A DNA stretch of 64,000 nucleotides from the NCBI RefSeq assembly GCF_000813825.1, contig NZ_JWTA01000010.1, forward strand, positions 62,001 through 126,000, in the 5' to 3' direction. Positions within the stretch are counted from its first letter, which is position 1, and the number at the start of each line of letters is the position of its first letter. A model generated the notes under the pieces. The model was given only the letters and a program-made list of their open reading frames with translations. It searched no databases and was not told where the DNA came from. The position numbers and the translations under genes were made by a program. Shown here piece after piece: positions 1 to 8,365 of the stretch. This DNA comes from Chryseobacterium taiwanense. GTDB lineage: Bacteria > Bacteroidota > Bacteroidia > Flavobacteriales > Weeksellaceae.

Positions 1-1
1 G

Positions 2-2503
2 GTTGGAATTAAATATGAGCAGTTATTACGGTACGCTCTTCCTTACCAAAATCCTGAAAATGCCTTCAGAGTAATTTCAGGAGATTTCGTGACGACAGAA
101 GACGGAACAGGTATCGTTCACACGGCTCCGACTTTTGGTGCTGATGATGCGAAAGTGGCGAAAGAAGCAAAACCTGAAGTTCCGCCAATGTTGGTGTTGG
201 ACGAAAACGAAAACCCAATCCCATTAGTTGATTTACAGGGAAGATTTTTATCTATCGTAAGCGATGAAATCTATGGTTTTGCGAATGAATATGTAAAAGG
301 AGAATACCTTAGCGAAGACGAAAAAAATACTGAATTAAACATTCAGAAAGAAAACTTAAAGTCAATCATTGCAGATTTAAAGGCTTATCTTTCTGTAGAT
401 GAAAGAATTGCTTTAAAATTAAGAAAAGAAAACAAGGCTTTCAAAGTTGAAAAATACGTTCACTCTTATCCACACAGTTGGAGAACAGATGAGCCGTTAT
501 TATATTATCCATTAGATTCTTGGTTTGTAAAAATGACTTCGCTTAGAAGCCGTTTGGTAGAACTGAATGAAACAATTAACTGGAAACCAAAAGCAACAGG
601 AGAAGGACGTTTCGCGAACTGGCTTGAAAACGTAAACGACTGGAATCTTTCCCGTTCAAGATATTGGGGAATTCCGTTGCCGATCTGGAGAACAGACGAT
701 TTGAAGGAAGAAAAAATCATCGGTTCTGTAGAGGAATTATACAACGAGATCGAAAAATCTATTGCAGCAGGATTCATGAAAGAAAATCCGTTCAAAGGTT
801 TTATCATCGGAAATATGTCTGAGCAAAATTATGCTTTGGTTGATTTACACAAAAATATTGTTGACCAGATCATCATTGTTTCAGATTCAGGAAGAGCAAT
901 GAAGCGTGAAAGTGACTTGATCGACGTTTGGTTCGATTCAGGTTCGATGCCTTATGCGCAGTTGCACTATCCTTTTGAAAATAAAGAATTAATTGACAAT
1001 AATAAAGCATTCCCTGCAGATTTCATCGCGGAAGGTGTTGACCAGACTCGTGGTTGGTTCTACACACTTCATGCAATTGGAACAGCGGTTTTTGATTCAG
1101 TTGCTTATAAAAATGTAATGAGTAACGGACTTGTTTTGGATAAAAATGGCGTGAAAATGTCAAAATCCAAAGGAAATGGAATTGATCCGTTTGAAACTTT
1201 AGCTGTTTACGGTCCAGATGCTACGCGTTGGTATATGGTTTCGAATGCAAATCCGTGGGAAAACCTAAAATTCGACATCGAAGGAATTGATGAAACGAGA
1301 AGAAAATTCTTCGGAACATTGTACAACACGTATTCATTCTTTGCATTGTACGCGAATGTTGATGGATTCAATTATTCTGAAAAAGAAGTTGAAAACAGAC
1401 CGGAAATAGACAGATGGATTCTTTCTGAATTAAACTTATTAATTAAAGAAGTTAAGGCATTCTACGAAGATTACGAACCGACAAGAGTAGCAAGAGCAAT
1501 CAACACTTTTGTGAACGATAATTTATCAAACTGGTACGTAAGATTGTGCAGAAGACGTTTCTGGAAAGGAGATTATTCAGACGATAAAATCTCTGCTTAC
1601 CAGACTCTATATACTTGTTTGGAAACTGTAGCTAAATTATCCGCTCCAATCGCTCCGTTCTTTATGGATCAATTGTATCAGGATTTAAATAAAGTAACAG
1701 GTAAAGAAACCGCTGAATCAATTCACCTGACGGATTTCCCTGTTGCTGATGAAAGTTTGATCGATCAGGATTTGGTTGAAAAAACGCATTTAGCACAAAC
1801 TATTACGAGTATGGTTTTCTCTTTGAGAAAGAAAGAAAATGTAAAAGTTCGTCAACCATTACAAAAAGTATTAATTCCTGTTTTAGACAAGAAAACTGAA
1901 GAGCAAATTGCTGCGGTTTCTGAATTAATTAAACAAGAAGTAAACGTAAAAGAAATTCAATTAATCAATGCTGAAGAGGCATCTGATTTAATTGTAAAGC
2001 AGATAAAACCAAATTTCAAGGCTCTTGGTCCTAAATTAGGAAAAGACATGAAAGTGGTTGGAGGAGAAATTGCAAATCTTAATGCAGAACAGATCTCAAC
2101 ACTTGAAAAGGAAGGTAAATTAGATATCCAAGGATACGAAATCACACTTGATGATGTAGAAATCTCTACAAAGGATATTCCGGGATGGACCGTAACTTCT
2201 GATGGAAAAACGACTGTGGCATTAGATTTGACATTAACAGACGAGTTAAAATCTGAAGGTATCGCAAGAGAATTCATCAACAGAGTTCAAAACTTGAGAA
2301 AAGATAAAGACTTTGAGCTTACTGACAGAATCAATATTTCATTGGAAGAAAATTCACCATTCCTGGAGGATATTAAGAAAAATGAGGAATATATTTCTGC
2401 AGAAGTCTTGTCAAATAAAATAGAAATTGTATCTTCACTTTCAAATTTTAACGAAATCGAAATAGATGAAGTTAATTTTAAGGTAAATGTTGAAAAAAAT
2501 TAA
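2..2503 (+). CDS. ileS: Isoleucyl-tRNA synthetase, 5'-truncated by window edge
   Basis: Charges tRNA-Ile with isoleucine in the cytoplasm. The frame is open to the left edge: codons before the GTG at 89 read VGIKYEQLLRYALPYQNPEN and continue smoothly into the protein, so 89 is not the real start. About 833 residues are present. The class I signature KMSKSKGN (near nt 1157-1180) is visible, followed by the tryptophan-rich anticodon-binding region (NWYVRLCRRRFW). The N-terminal HIGH motif and the first part of the editing domain lie outside the window, so roughly a quarter of the protein is missing. The downstream gene starts about 60 bp later on the same strand and may be cotranscribed. Confidence 0.97.
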   Translation, partial: VGIKYEQLLRYALPYQNPENAFRVISGDFVTTEDGTGIVHTAPTFGADDAKVAKEAKPEVPPMLVLDENENPIPLVDLQGRFLSIVSDEIYGFANEYVKGEYLSEDEKNTELNIQKENLKSIIADLKAYLSVDERIALKLRKENKAFKVEKYVHSYPHSWRTDEPLLYYPLDSWFVKMTSLRSRLVELNETINWKPKATGEGRFANWLENVNDWNLSRSRYWGIPLPIWRTDDLKEEKIIGSVEELYNEIEKSIAAGFMKENPFKGFIIGNMSEQNYALVDLHKNIVDQIIIVSDSGRAMKRESDLIDVWFDSGSMPYAQLHYPFENKELIDNNKAFPADFIAEGVDQTRGWFYTLHAIGTAVFDSVAYKNVMSNGLVLDKNGVKMSKSKGNGIDPFETLAVYGPDATRWYMVSNANPWENLKFDIEGIDETRRKFFGTLYNTYSFFALYANVDGFNYSEKEVENRPEIDRWILSELNLLIKEVKAFYEDYEPTRVARAINTFVNDNLSNWYVRLCRRRFWKGDYSDDKISAYQTLYTCLETVAKLSAPIAPFFMDQLYQDLNKVTGKETAESIHLTDFPVADESLIDQDLVEKTHLAQTITSMVFSLRKKENVKVRQPLQKVLIPVLDKKTEEQIAAVSELIKQEVNVKEIQLINAEEASDLIVKQIKPNFKALGPKLGKDMKVVGGEIANLNAEQISTLEKEGKLDIQGYEITLDDVEISTKDIPGWTVTSDGKTTVALDLTLTDELKSEGIAREFINRVQNLRKDKDFELTDRINISLEENSPFLEDIKKNEEYISAEVLSNKIEIVSSLSNFNEIEIDEVNFKVNVEKN

Positions 2504-2562
2504 CATATAGTTATTGTTTTTCAAATTCCATTTCATAATTTTATTAAAAAAGAGAAACGAAT

Positions 2563-2943
2563 ATGTCAGACGAAAGAGTAAGATACAGTGATGCTGATTT
2601 ACAGGAATTTAAAGCGGTCATTAAAGAAAAAATAGAAAAAGCAGAAAACGATTTAAAACTAATCAGAGAAAGTTTTATCAACGATCAAAATAACGGAACT
2701 GATGATACTTCTCCTACATTCAAAGCCTTTGAAGAAGGAGCTGAAACATTGAGCAAAGAACAAAATTCTATTTTAGCAGGAAGACAGGAAAAATTCGTGC
2801 GTGATCTTAAAAATGCTTTAATAAGAATTGAAAATAAAACGTATGGTATCTGCAGAGTAACAGGGAAATTAATTCCTAAAGAAAGACTTTTGGCTGTTCC
2901 TCATGCTACATTGAGCATTGAAGCCAAAAACATGCAGAAATAA
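2563..2943 (+). CDS. DksA/TraR-family RNA polymerase-binding protein
   Basis: A 126-residue protein with the DksA layout: a long N-terminal helical segment (residues 1-80) and a C-terminal globular part with the family signature YGICRVTGKLIPKERL. In proteobacterial DksA four cysteines bind zinc there; this protein keeps only the first (in GIC) and has Thr/Gly/Lys or Ser/Ala at the others, so zinc binding is unlikely. DksA proteins bind the polymerase secondary channel and modulate the stringent response; whether this one does is inference from family. It lies 59 bp after ileS and before the small ORF and lspA, all in the same direction. Confidence 0.85.
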   Translation: MSDERVRYSDADLQEFKAVIKEKIEKAENDLKLIRESFINDQNNGTDDTSPTFKAFEEGAETLSKEQNSILAGRQEKFVRDLKNALIRIENKTYGICRVTGKLIPKERLLAVPHATLSIEAKNMQK

Positions 2944-3023
2944 CCATATCGGTTTGTACAATAAATTTGGGTTTATATTGTATTCTTAGGATACTTTATA
3001 AACCTAATTTTTAATATATCCTC

Positions 3024-3269
3024 ATGAGCCAAGTATTAATTTTAGGGATTATCGTCATTGCAATTCTTGCTTTTTTCAATAGGGAATGGATTAAAAATAA
3101 ATTCTTTCCTGATGAAAAACGAAATTATACAATTGATGATCAATTCAATTCCGACAAACGTGATCGGGAGAAAGAAATAGACAGGCTTTTGAGTAAAATG
3201 GGTAAAAATGGAGTCAATGATTTATCTGCAAAAGATAGAAAACGGCTTGATGAATTATCCAAAAAATAA
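3024..3269 (+). CDS. Small membrane-anchored protein, DUF6576-like
   Basis: An 81-residue protein with one N-terminal membrane segment (residues 3-18, VLILGIIVIAILAFF) followed by a highly charged cytoplasmic tail ending in DLSAKDRKRLDELSKK. This tail resembles the helical segment found at the C-terminus of Bacteroidota rhomboid proteins (DUF6576), recalled rather than searched. No enzymatic motif is visible. It sits between the DksA-like gene and lspA in a same-strand run. Function unknown. Confidence 0.7.
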   Translation: MSQVLILGIIVIAILAFFNREWIKNKFFPDEKRNYTIDDQFNSDKRDREKEIDRLLSKMGKNGVNDLSAKDRKRLDELSKK

Positions 3270-3286
3270 AATTTAAAATCAATACA

Positions 3287-3478
3287 GTGGAGTCAATAAT
3301 AGTACACACCAAAAATGCAATGGAACTGAATGCACTGAAAAGTGTCTTAAAAGAAATGAATATCAAATTCGAAAAATTCCATACCAAAAACACCCACCAC
3401 AACAACAAAACGATCAAGAATATCGTTGATAAGAAGAACGAGAAAATAGGAAAACCTTATAAACCAAAAGGATTGTAA
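3287..3478 (+). CDS. Conserved small hypothetical protein, DUF2683-like
   Basis: 63 residues, with a GTG start at 3287. The stop overlaps the lspA start by one base (TAATG), so the two are probably translationally coupled. The N-terminus (MESIIVHTKNAMELNALKSV) has the beta-alpha pattern of small DUF2683-type proteins that resemble antitoxin or sugar-binding-like folds; the C-terminus is basic and lysine-rich. No toxin partner is adjacent. I do not recognise a specific function. Confidence 0.6.
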   Translation: MESIIVHTKNAMELNALKSVLKEMNIKFEKFHTKNTHHNNKTIKNIVDKKNEKIGKPYKPKGL

Positions 3479-4116
3479 TGAAAAAGATATTATTTGTAAC
3501 CTTTCTTATTTTATTAATTGATCAGGCTTCAAAAATTTATATTAAAACCCATTTCAATCTGGATGACAGCATTTCTGTTCTTCCCGGATTTAAATTAACG
3601 TTCGTAGAAAATCCAGGAATGGCTTACGGTCTTCATTTTGGTGGAGTAATCGGTAAATATTTCCTTGTGATTGTAAGAGTTTGTTTAATTGGAGGAATGA
3701 TCTATTTATTCAAAAAATGGTTGCAAAGAGGGGAATCCAATTACCTATTGATTCCAATGGCTATGATTTTCGCAGGTGCTATCGGAAACTTAATTGACGG
3801 AATGTTTTACGGATTGATTTTCGACAGCGGAACTGTATATGACCCAAGTATCGACCGTTGGATTGGTTATGGAGGTATTTCGAAAATTACATCTTTCGGT
3901 CATGGTTATTCAACCTTCATGAGAGGATGTGTAGTAGATATGCTTCATTTCCCTTTAGTAGACTGGAATGTGCCTGAAAACTGGCCTCTGATTGGAGGAA
4001 AACACATTGAGTTTTTTAAATATATTTTCAATGTTGCCGATTCAGCAATTACAGTAGGAGCTGTTTTATTATTAATTTTCAGAAAGAAAGCGTTTCCAAA
4101 TGGTTTAGAGTTTTAG
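3478..4116 (+). CDS. lspA: Lipoprotein signal peptidase (signal peptidase II)
   Basis: Inner-membrane aspartyl protease that removes signal peptides from diacylglyceryl-modified prolipoproteins. Four hydrophobic segments are visible, with the family sequences VENPGMAYGL (residues 43-52), GAIGNLIDG (100-108), VVDMLHFP and FNVADSAITVG; the catalytic aspartates are D154 and D188. At 212 residues it is about 45 longer than the E. coli enzyme; the extra length lies between GNLIDG and the first catalytic aspartate (about residues 109-150) and is, as I recall, common in Bacteroidota LspA. Several lipoprotein substrates are encoded in this window. Confidence 0.95.
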   Translation: MKKILFVTFLILLIDQASKIYIKTHFNLDDSISVLPGFKLTFVENPGMAYGLHFGGVIGKYFLVIVRVCLIGGMIYLFKKWLQRGESNYLLIPMAMIFAGAIGNLIDGMFYGLIFDSGTVYDPSIDRWIGYGGISKITSFGHGYSTFMRGCVVDMLHFPLVDWNVPENWPLIGGKHIEFFKYIFNVADSAITVGAVLLLIFRKKAFPNGLEF

Positions 4117-4130
4117 AACCTATACACACA

Positions 4131-4775
4131 ATGAAAAAAATTATTAAAACAATATTTAAATTTTTCCTGCTTCTTTTCGTTGCAGGAATTATTTTTATCG
4201 CCTGGGCGAATTACAGCATCAAAAAAGATAGCAATGATTCTGTTTCTAACTACCTTGAAGAAGTTCCCAAAACCAAAGTTGCATTACTTCTGGGAACAAG
4301 TAAAAATCTTAGCAACGGACAACCAAACGCTTATTTCTACAACAGAATTCAGGCAACTGTTGATCTATACAAAAGCGGAAAAATACAATATATCATTGTA
4401 AGTGGCGACAACAGCAGAAAAGACTACAACGAACCGGAAGATATGCAAATGGAACTGATTAAAAACGGAATTCCACAAGACAGAATTTTTATGGATCATG
4501 CAGGTTTCAGAACACTAGATTCTATAGTGAGAGCTAAAGACATCTTTGGTCAAACCAAATTGGTTATTATTTCACAAAAGTTTCACAATGAAAGAGCCGT
4601 ATTTTTAGCTCAACAAAACGGAATTGATGCTTTCGGATATAATGCTAAAGATGTCAATAAATACATGGGGCTTAAAACCAATATGAGAGAGTATTTTGCT
4701 AAAGCTAAAGCATATTGGGATTTAATTTTAGGAATTGAGCCTAAATTTGGAGGGGATAAAATTTTGATTCCGTAA
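4131..4775 (+). CDS. SanA/YdcF-like DUF218 protein
   Basis: 214 residues: an N-terminal membrane anchor (residues 8-26) followed by a DUF218 domain. Family features include ALLLGTSKNLSNGQPNAYF near residues 50-70, the core strand IQYIIVSGDNSR, and KLVIISQKFHNERAVFLAQ. E. coli SanA is linked to envelope barrier function and vancomycin resistance at high temperature; YdcF binds S-adenosylmethionine. The role here is inferred only from the family. It begins 14 bp after lspA and probably shares its transcript. Confidence 0.85.
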   Translation: MKKIIKTIFKFFLLLFVAGIIFIAWANYSIKKDSNDSVSNYLEEVPKTKVALLLGTSKNLSNGQPNAYFYNRIQATVDLYKSGKIQYIIVSGDNSRKDYNEPEDMQMELIKNGIPQDRIFMDHAGFRTLDSIVRAKDIFGQTKLVIISQKFHNERAVFLAQQNGIDAFGYNAKDVNKYMGLKTNMREYFAKAKAYWDLILGIEPKFGGDKILIP

Positions 4776-4780
4776 TTTTT

Positions 4781-5040
4781 ATCGCGCTGATTTTACAGAT
4801 TATACAGGTCTTTTTGACGCAAAGATTTTAATTTGATAATTATTACATCTAAGTGAGCAGAGATTGATCAACAAGTTGATTTTATGAAGTTATATTCTTA
4901 AGCTTCACGCAACAAATTGAGTTGTCTTTGCCTTCTAAAAATAATAAGCTGGGAAATAAAATCTTTGCGTTTAAATTAACCTTTAATAAAGCATAAAGCA
5001 CAATCATCTGTGAAAACTCGTGGAATCTGCTGGAGAAATC
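4781..5040. repeat. Intergenic nested inverted-repeat element (MITE-like)
   Basis: A 310-bp non-coding gap between the sanA-like gene and trpS. It contains a perfect 14-bp inverted repeat, ACGCAAAGATTTTA at 4817-4830 and its complement at 4957-4970, 126 bp apart. Outside this lies a weaker inverted pair, GATTTTACAGATTATACAGG near 4789-4808 against ATCTGTGAAAACTCGTGGAATC near 5004-5026. Nothing inside is coding. From memory, related ATCTGTGAAAATCCGTG-like strings recur between genes in flavobacterial genomes, so a dispersed repeat is plausible; only one copy is seen here. Confidence 0.55.
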
Positions 5041-5050
5041 CCTAAATTTG
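5020..5050 (+). promoter_or_regulatory. Candidate trpS promoter at repeat edge
   Basis: TAAATTTG at 5043-5050 matches the Bacteroidota -7 element TAnnTTTG exactly. At the -33 position (5020-5022, spacing 20) the sequence is GTG instead of TTG. The start codon of trpS follows 35 bp downstream. The -33 region lies inside the right end of the intergenic repeat. Confidence 0.4.
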
Positions 5051-5085
5051 TACTTCATTAATTTTTTAAATATAAATTTTAAACA

Positions 5086-6054
5086 ATGTCAAGAATTCTT
5101 ACCGGCATTCAAGCCACCGGAACACCGCACCTTGGTAATTTATTAGGTGCAATTATTCCTGCAATTGAACTATCAAAGCAGGAAGGAAATGAATCATTTT
5201 TATTTATCGCCAATCTGCATTCATTAACGCAGATAAAGGATGCAAAAGAACTTAAACAAAATACCTACGAGATCGCTGCGGCTTGGCTTGCTTGTGGATT
5301 AGATACCGAAAAAACATTTTTTTACAGACAGAGTGACATCCCTGAAACCTGTGAACTTTCTTGGCATTTATCATGTTTTTTTCCTTATCAGAGATTAACG
5401 CTAGCACATTCATTCAAAGATAAAGCAGACCGATTACAAGATGTAAATGCAGGTCTTTTTACCTATCCGATTTTAATGGCCGCAGATATCTTGCTATACG
5501 ACGCAGAAATTGTACCTGTAGGAAAAGATCAGCTTCAGCACTTGGAAATTGCACGTGATGTTGCTTCAAGATTCAACAATCAGATGGGTGAAGTTTTTGT
5601 GTTACCACAATCTGAACTTCAGGAAGACACCAAATATGTTCCGGGAGTGGATGGACAAAAAATGTCAAAATCAAGAGGAAACATCATCAATATTTTCCTG
5701 CCTGAAAAAGAATTGAAAAAACAGGTGATGAGCATTGAATCTGATTCAAAATCGTTGGAAGAACCTAAAGATCCTGAAACGGATAAAACATTCGCGATTT
5801 ACCAATTGATTGCAACACCTGAACAAACTGAAGAGTTAAGAGCAAAATATTTAGCCGGAAATTTTGGTTATGGTCATGCGAAAAAAGAACTTTTGGATTT
5901 AATTCTTGTTAGGTTTGAAAAGGAAAGAGAGCTTTTCTCTTACTATATGAATAACCTTGATGAATTAGAAGCAAAACTTCAGGAAGGAGCAGAAAAAACA
6001 AGATTTATCGCAACGAATACGATTAAAAGAGTAAGAGAAAGTTTAGGACTTTAA
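5086..6054 (+). CDS. trpS: Tryptophanyl-tRNA synthetase
   Basis: Class I aminoacyl-tRNA synthetase charging tRNA-Trp. At 322 residues it matches the usual bacterial length. The HIGH-like motif is TPHLGN (residues 13-18) and the KMSKS loop is at residues 192-196 (GQKMSKSRGN). The substrate-binding segments ANLHSLTQ and AADILLYDAEIVPVGKDQLQH are intact. The gene stands alone: a repeat-containing gap precedes it and a strong hairpin follows. Confidence 0.97.
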   Translation: MSRILTGIQATGTPHLGNLLGAIIPAIELSKQEGNESFLFIANLHSLTQIKDAKELKQNTYEIAAAWLACGLDTEKTFFYRQSDIPETCELSWHLSCFFPYQRLTLAHSFKDKADRLQDVNAGLFTYPILMAADILLYDAEIVPVGKDQLQHLEIARDVASRFNNQMGEVFVLPQSELQEDTKYVPGVDGQKMSKSRGNIINIFLPEKELKKQVMSIESDSKSLEEPKDPETDKTFAIYQLIATPEQTEELRAKYLAGNFGYGHAKKELLDLILVRFEKERELFSYYMNNLDELEAKLQEGAEKTRFIATNTIKRVRESLGL

Positions 6055-6077
6055 TATTTTTATTACTCATAAATAAA

Positions 6078-6106
6078 TTTCGGCGGCACCTTTGGTGCCG
6101 CCGAAA
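6078..6106. terminator. Bidirectional terminator trpS / yjjG-like
   Basis: A perfect 13-bp GC-rich stem (TTTCGGCGGCACC, loop TTT, complement) lies between convergent trpS and the HAD gene, whose stop codon starts three bases after the stem. The GC content of the stem stands out against the AT-rich surroundings. Confidence 0.85.
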
Positions 6107-6108
6107 CT

Positions 6109-6804
6109 TTATAAATAATCTTTTATTTGCAAAAGATGTTTAATTACCTTCAATTCTTCCACTCCCTTATTTTCATTAAAAACATCAAAGAAAATGACAT
6201 CCATACCGAAATTCTGAGCTCCAACAACGTCTGCAACCCAATCATCTCCGATGAGAATACTATTTTCTTTGGTTGCATCGGAAAGACTTAAAGAATATTC
6301 AAAAATTTCAGGGCGGGGTTTTCTCACTCCTACCGTATCTGCACTGGTAATCGTTTGGAAATATTTATCAATTCCGGATAGAATACACTTTCTTTCCGTG
6401 ACTTCTTTGAATCCGTTGGAAATAATATGAAGCGTATAATTTTTAGCTTTAAGATATTCTAAAATATAGTCCGCTCCTTCTACCAATTCATTATGATTTA
6501 GAATTTTATCAAGAAAATGTTCTTCAAAATACATTGCTAATTCTTCATCGTTTACATTGAAACGACTGAATGTATCATAAAAACGATGTTTCCTTAGGTA
6601 TTCTTTATCAATAACTCCATCACGGATTTTCTCCCACAGACTTTCATTAATTTCATGATATACCGTATGGAATTCTTCAAAATCTATAGTGTATTTTAAT
6701 GAGATTTCTTCTTTTTCAAAAAGGCTTTTAATAGTAAGATAGGCATTCTTACGGTGATCCCAAAGTGTATTATCAAGATCAAAAAAAATGTGCTGAATTT
6801 TCAT
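6109..6804 (-). CDS. HAD-superfamily phosphatase, YjjG-type nucleotidase
   Basis: A 231-residue haloacid dehalogenase-fold hydrolase starting at ATG 6804; an in-frame TTG at 6813 would add only three residues. Motif I is FFDLDNTLWDH (nucleophile and acid aspartates), motif II lies in LHIISNG, motif III is the lysine in GVRKPRPEIF, and motif IV is ILIGDDWVADV. Together with the helical cap this is typical of YjjG noncanonical pyrimidine nucleotidases, which hydrolyse modified nucleotides; the substrate is inference. It is the last gene of a run with the sigma factor and a 44-residue ORF upstream (20-bp gap). Confidence 0.88.
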   Translation of the reverse strand: MKIQHIFFDLDNTLWDHRKNAYLTIKSLFEKEEISLKYTIDFEEFHTVYHEINESLWEKIRDGVIDKEYLRKHRFYDTFSRFNVNDEELAMYFEEHFLDKILNHNELVEGADYILEYLKAKNYTLHIISNGFKEVTERKCILSGIDKYFQTITSADTVGVRKPRPEIFEYSLSLSDATKENSILIGDDWVADVVGAQNFGMDVIFFDVFNENKGVEELKVIKHLLQIKDYL

Positions 6805-6824
6805 ACAGCACAAAATTAATAATT

Positions 6825-6959
6825 TTAATTTTTGGTAATCGGATAATTCTTAGCCTTTGTCTTAATAATTTCAAGACTTTTCGAATAGCTAAGTAAAAAC
6901 TCAATCGTTTCTTTTTTTGGTTTCAAAGTTTTCACTTTTAAAGAATCATTTTTTTTCAT
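6825..6959 (-). CDS. Small basic 44-residue protein of unknown function
   Basis: A short ORF in the 190-bp gap between the ECF sigma factor and the HAD gene. I translated it by hand: it begins MKKNDSLKVKTLKPKKETIE, then FLLSYSKSLEIIKTKAKN, and ends in YPITKN. It is lysine-rich, without membrane segment or cysteine. It starts 43 bp after the sigma factor stop and ends 20 bp before the HAD start, fitting a three-gene transcript. I recall short proteins with a similar ETI.FLL.YSKSLEV core in flavobacteria, but could not check this. Confidence 0.55.
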   Translation of the reverse strand: MKKNDSLKVKTLKPKKETIEFLLSYSKSLEIIKTKAKNYPITKN

Positions 6960-7002
6960 AGGCGAAAAATGTTTTCTTTAAAACGTGAAATAGTTAAATT
7001 TA

Positions 7003-7593
7003 TTATCTCGTAAGAATAATATTATTTTCTTCCATGATTTTTCTAAGATTAATCAAGGCATATCGTACTCTTCCCAACGTTGTATTGATACTCATATCTG
7101 TATGATCCGCAATCTCTTTGAAGCTTAACCCATCAAAAAACCTCAATTTAATAACTTCCTGCTGATTTTGAGGAAGAAATTGAAGCATTTTCAAAAGATC
7201 TTCCTGAATCTGGTTGGTTACCAATTGATCTTCAATATTTTCCGAAGGTTCTCTTAATAAATCAAAAATAGAATATTCATCAGTTTCAAAAGTTGTTTCC
7301 GAAACTTTGATATTTTTTGATTTTGCTCTGAAATGATCGATGATAAGGTTGTGAGCGATTCTTTTTGCCCAAAGAATGAACTTTCCTTCTTCATTATACC
7401 GTCCTTCTTTCAGCATCACAATAATTTTCATGAAGGTATCCTGAAATACATCATTTGCTAAATCTTCATCATTAATTTTGTAAAAAATGAATGTAAAAAG
7501 TTCTCTCTGATGACGATGAATAAGCGTAGATAACGCTCCCTCGTCTCCTTTCTGATAAAGGGAAATAAGTAAACTATCCGATTTTGATTTCAT
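7003..7593 (-). CDS. ECF-type RNA polymerase sigma factor
   Basis: 196 residues with sigma region 2 at about residues 15-85 (FTFIFYKINDEDLANDVFQD, then AKRIAHNLIIDHFR) and region 4 at about 130-185 (LPQNQQEVIKLRFFDGLSF, EIADHTDMSINTTLGRVRYA). Regions 1.1 and 3 are absent, so it belongs to the group IV (ECF) sigma-70 family. No anti-sigma FecR-like gene is adjacent. Its regulon cannot be read from the sequence. A 6-bp-armed palindrome (7636-7652) lies 43 bp upstream of the start. Confidence 0.93.
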   Translation of the reverse strand: MKSKSDSLLISLYQKGDEGALSTLIHRHQRELFTFIFYKINDEDLANDVFQDTFMKIIVMLKEGRYNEEGKFILWAKRIAHNLIIDHFRAKSKNIKVSETTFETDEYSIFDLLREPSENIEDQLVTNQIQEDLLKMLQFLPQNQQEVIKLRFFDGLSFKEIADHTDMSINTTLGRVRYALINLRKIMEENNIILTR

Positions 7594-7792
7594 AACTTCT
7601 TCTCAATAATAAAAAATTTGTAGACAAGCGTATATCCAGATATTTAATCTGGCTTTCACTATAAATACAAAACAGTTTTTTAGAGTAAAGTCGAATCAAT
7701 AGGCAGTACAATTTTTATATGGTGTAAATATAATAATTTTTTAATAACTGTTAACCTATTATTAATTTTTTATCAAAAAAATTTAAAAATAA

Positions 7793-8284
7793 TCAATTAA
7801 ACATGTCATGAATAAAGACAGTTGGGATATTTAGTGTAAAATTAATATTCAACCCCTCCATTTTTTTGCCATTTAAACGTGCGTTACCAATAGGAAAAGC
7901 ATATCCTCCCGTAAGATCTAAAATCCCGAAAAGAGAAACTCCGACCTTTGGAGCCAAATATTTATTGGTTCCTTCCGCTCCTACCAGGAAATAATACGAG
8001 TGATAGAAGTCTACATTTTTTTCAAAATTTAACAAAACGTCTGCCTGTAATTTTGGCATTATAGCAAACTGCGAATTTGCAGAACCCATTAAAGCAGAAC
8101 CACCCAAACGGTAAATAACATCATCATTCTTCAGAAATAGTAGCTTACCTCCTATTTCTCCAAAACTTTGGTTTTGATACGTATACCCTACACTAATCAT
8201 TTTATGCATGGTATACTGCGCTTTTGCAAATACGCTTAGGAAAAATACCGAAAGAATAGTAATCGCTGTTCTCACATTCATCAT
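7793..8284 (-). CDS. Predicted exported outer-membrane-like protein
   Basis: 163 residues with a clear signal peptide (AITILSVFFLSVFAKAQ, cleavage after AKA) followed by alternating polar/hydrophobic strands (YRLGGSALMG, KVGVSLFGILDLTGGY, GLNINFTLNIPTVF) that suggest a small beta-barrel. I recognise no named family. It follows metK on the same strand, but metK has its own terminator, so it is probably transcribed separately. Confidence 0.7.
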   Translation of the reverse strand: MMNVRTAITILSVFFLSVFAKAQYTMHKMISVGYTYQNQSFGEIGGKLLFLKNDDVIYRLGGSALMGSANSQFAIMPKLQADVLLNFEKNVDFYHSYYFLVGAEGTNKYLAPKVGVSLFGILDLTGGYAFPIGNARLNGKKMEGLNINFTLNIPTVFIHDMFN

Positions 8285-8318
8285 CTTTAAATCTATTATC
8301 GTGTAAAATTAAAAAAAA

Positions 8319-8342
8319 CTGCCTTATCCGAAGATAAAGCAG
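8319..8342 (-). terminator. metK terminator
   Basis: On the minus strand CTGCTTTATC-TTCG-GATAAGGCAG forms a 10-bp stem with one G-U pair and a stable UUCG tetraloop, followed by eight U residues. It starts 24 bp after the metK stop. Confidence 0.85.
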
Positions 8343-8365
8343 CTTGATTATTATTTAAAACAAAA

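Noticed and set aside
89..2503. GTG at 89 as start of ileS
   Set aside because: The frame is open to the window edge and the residues before 89 fit the IleS sequence, so the gene is simply truncated by the window.
3287..3478. Toxin-antitoxin module
   Set aside because: Only one small DUF2683-like protein is present; neighbours are a membrane protein and lspA, with no toxin partner.
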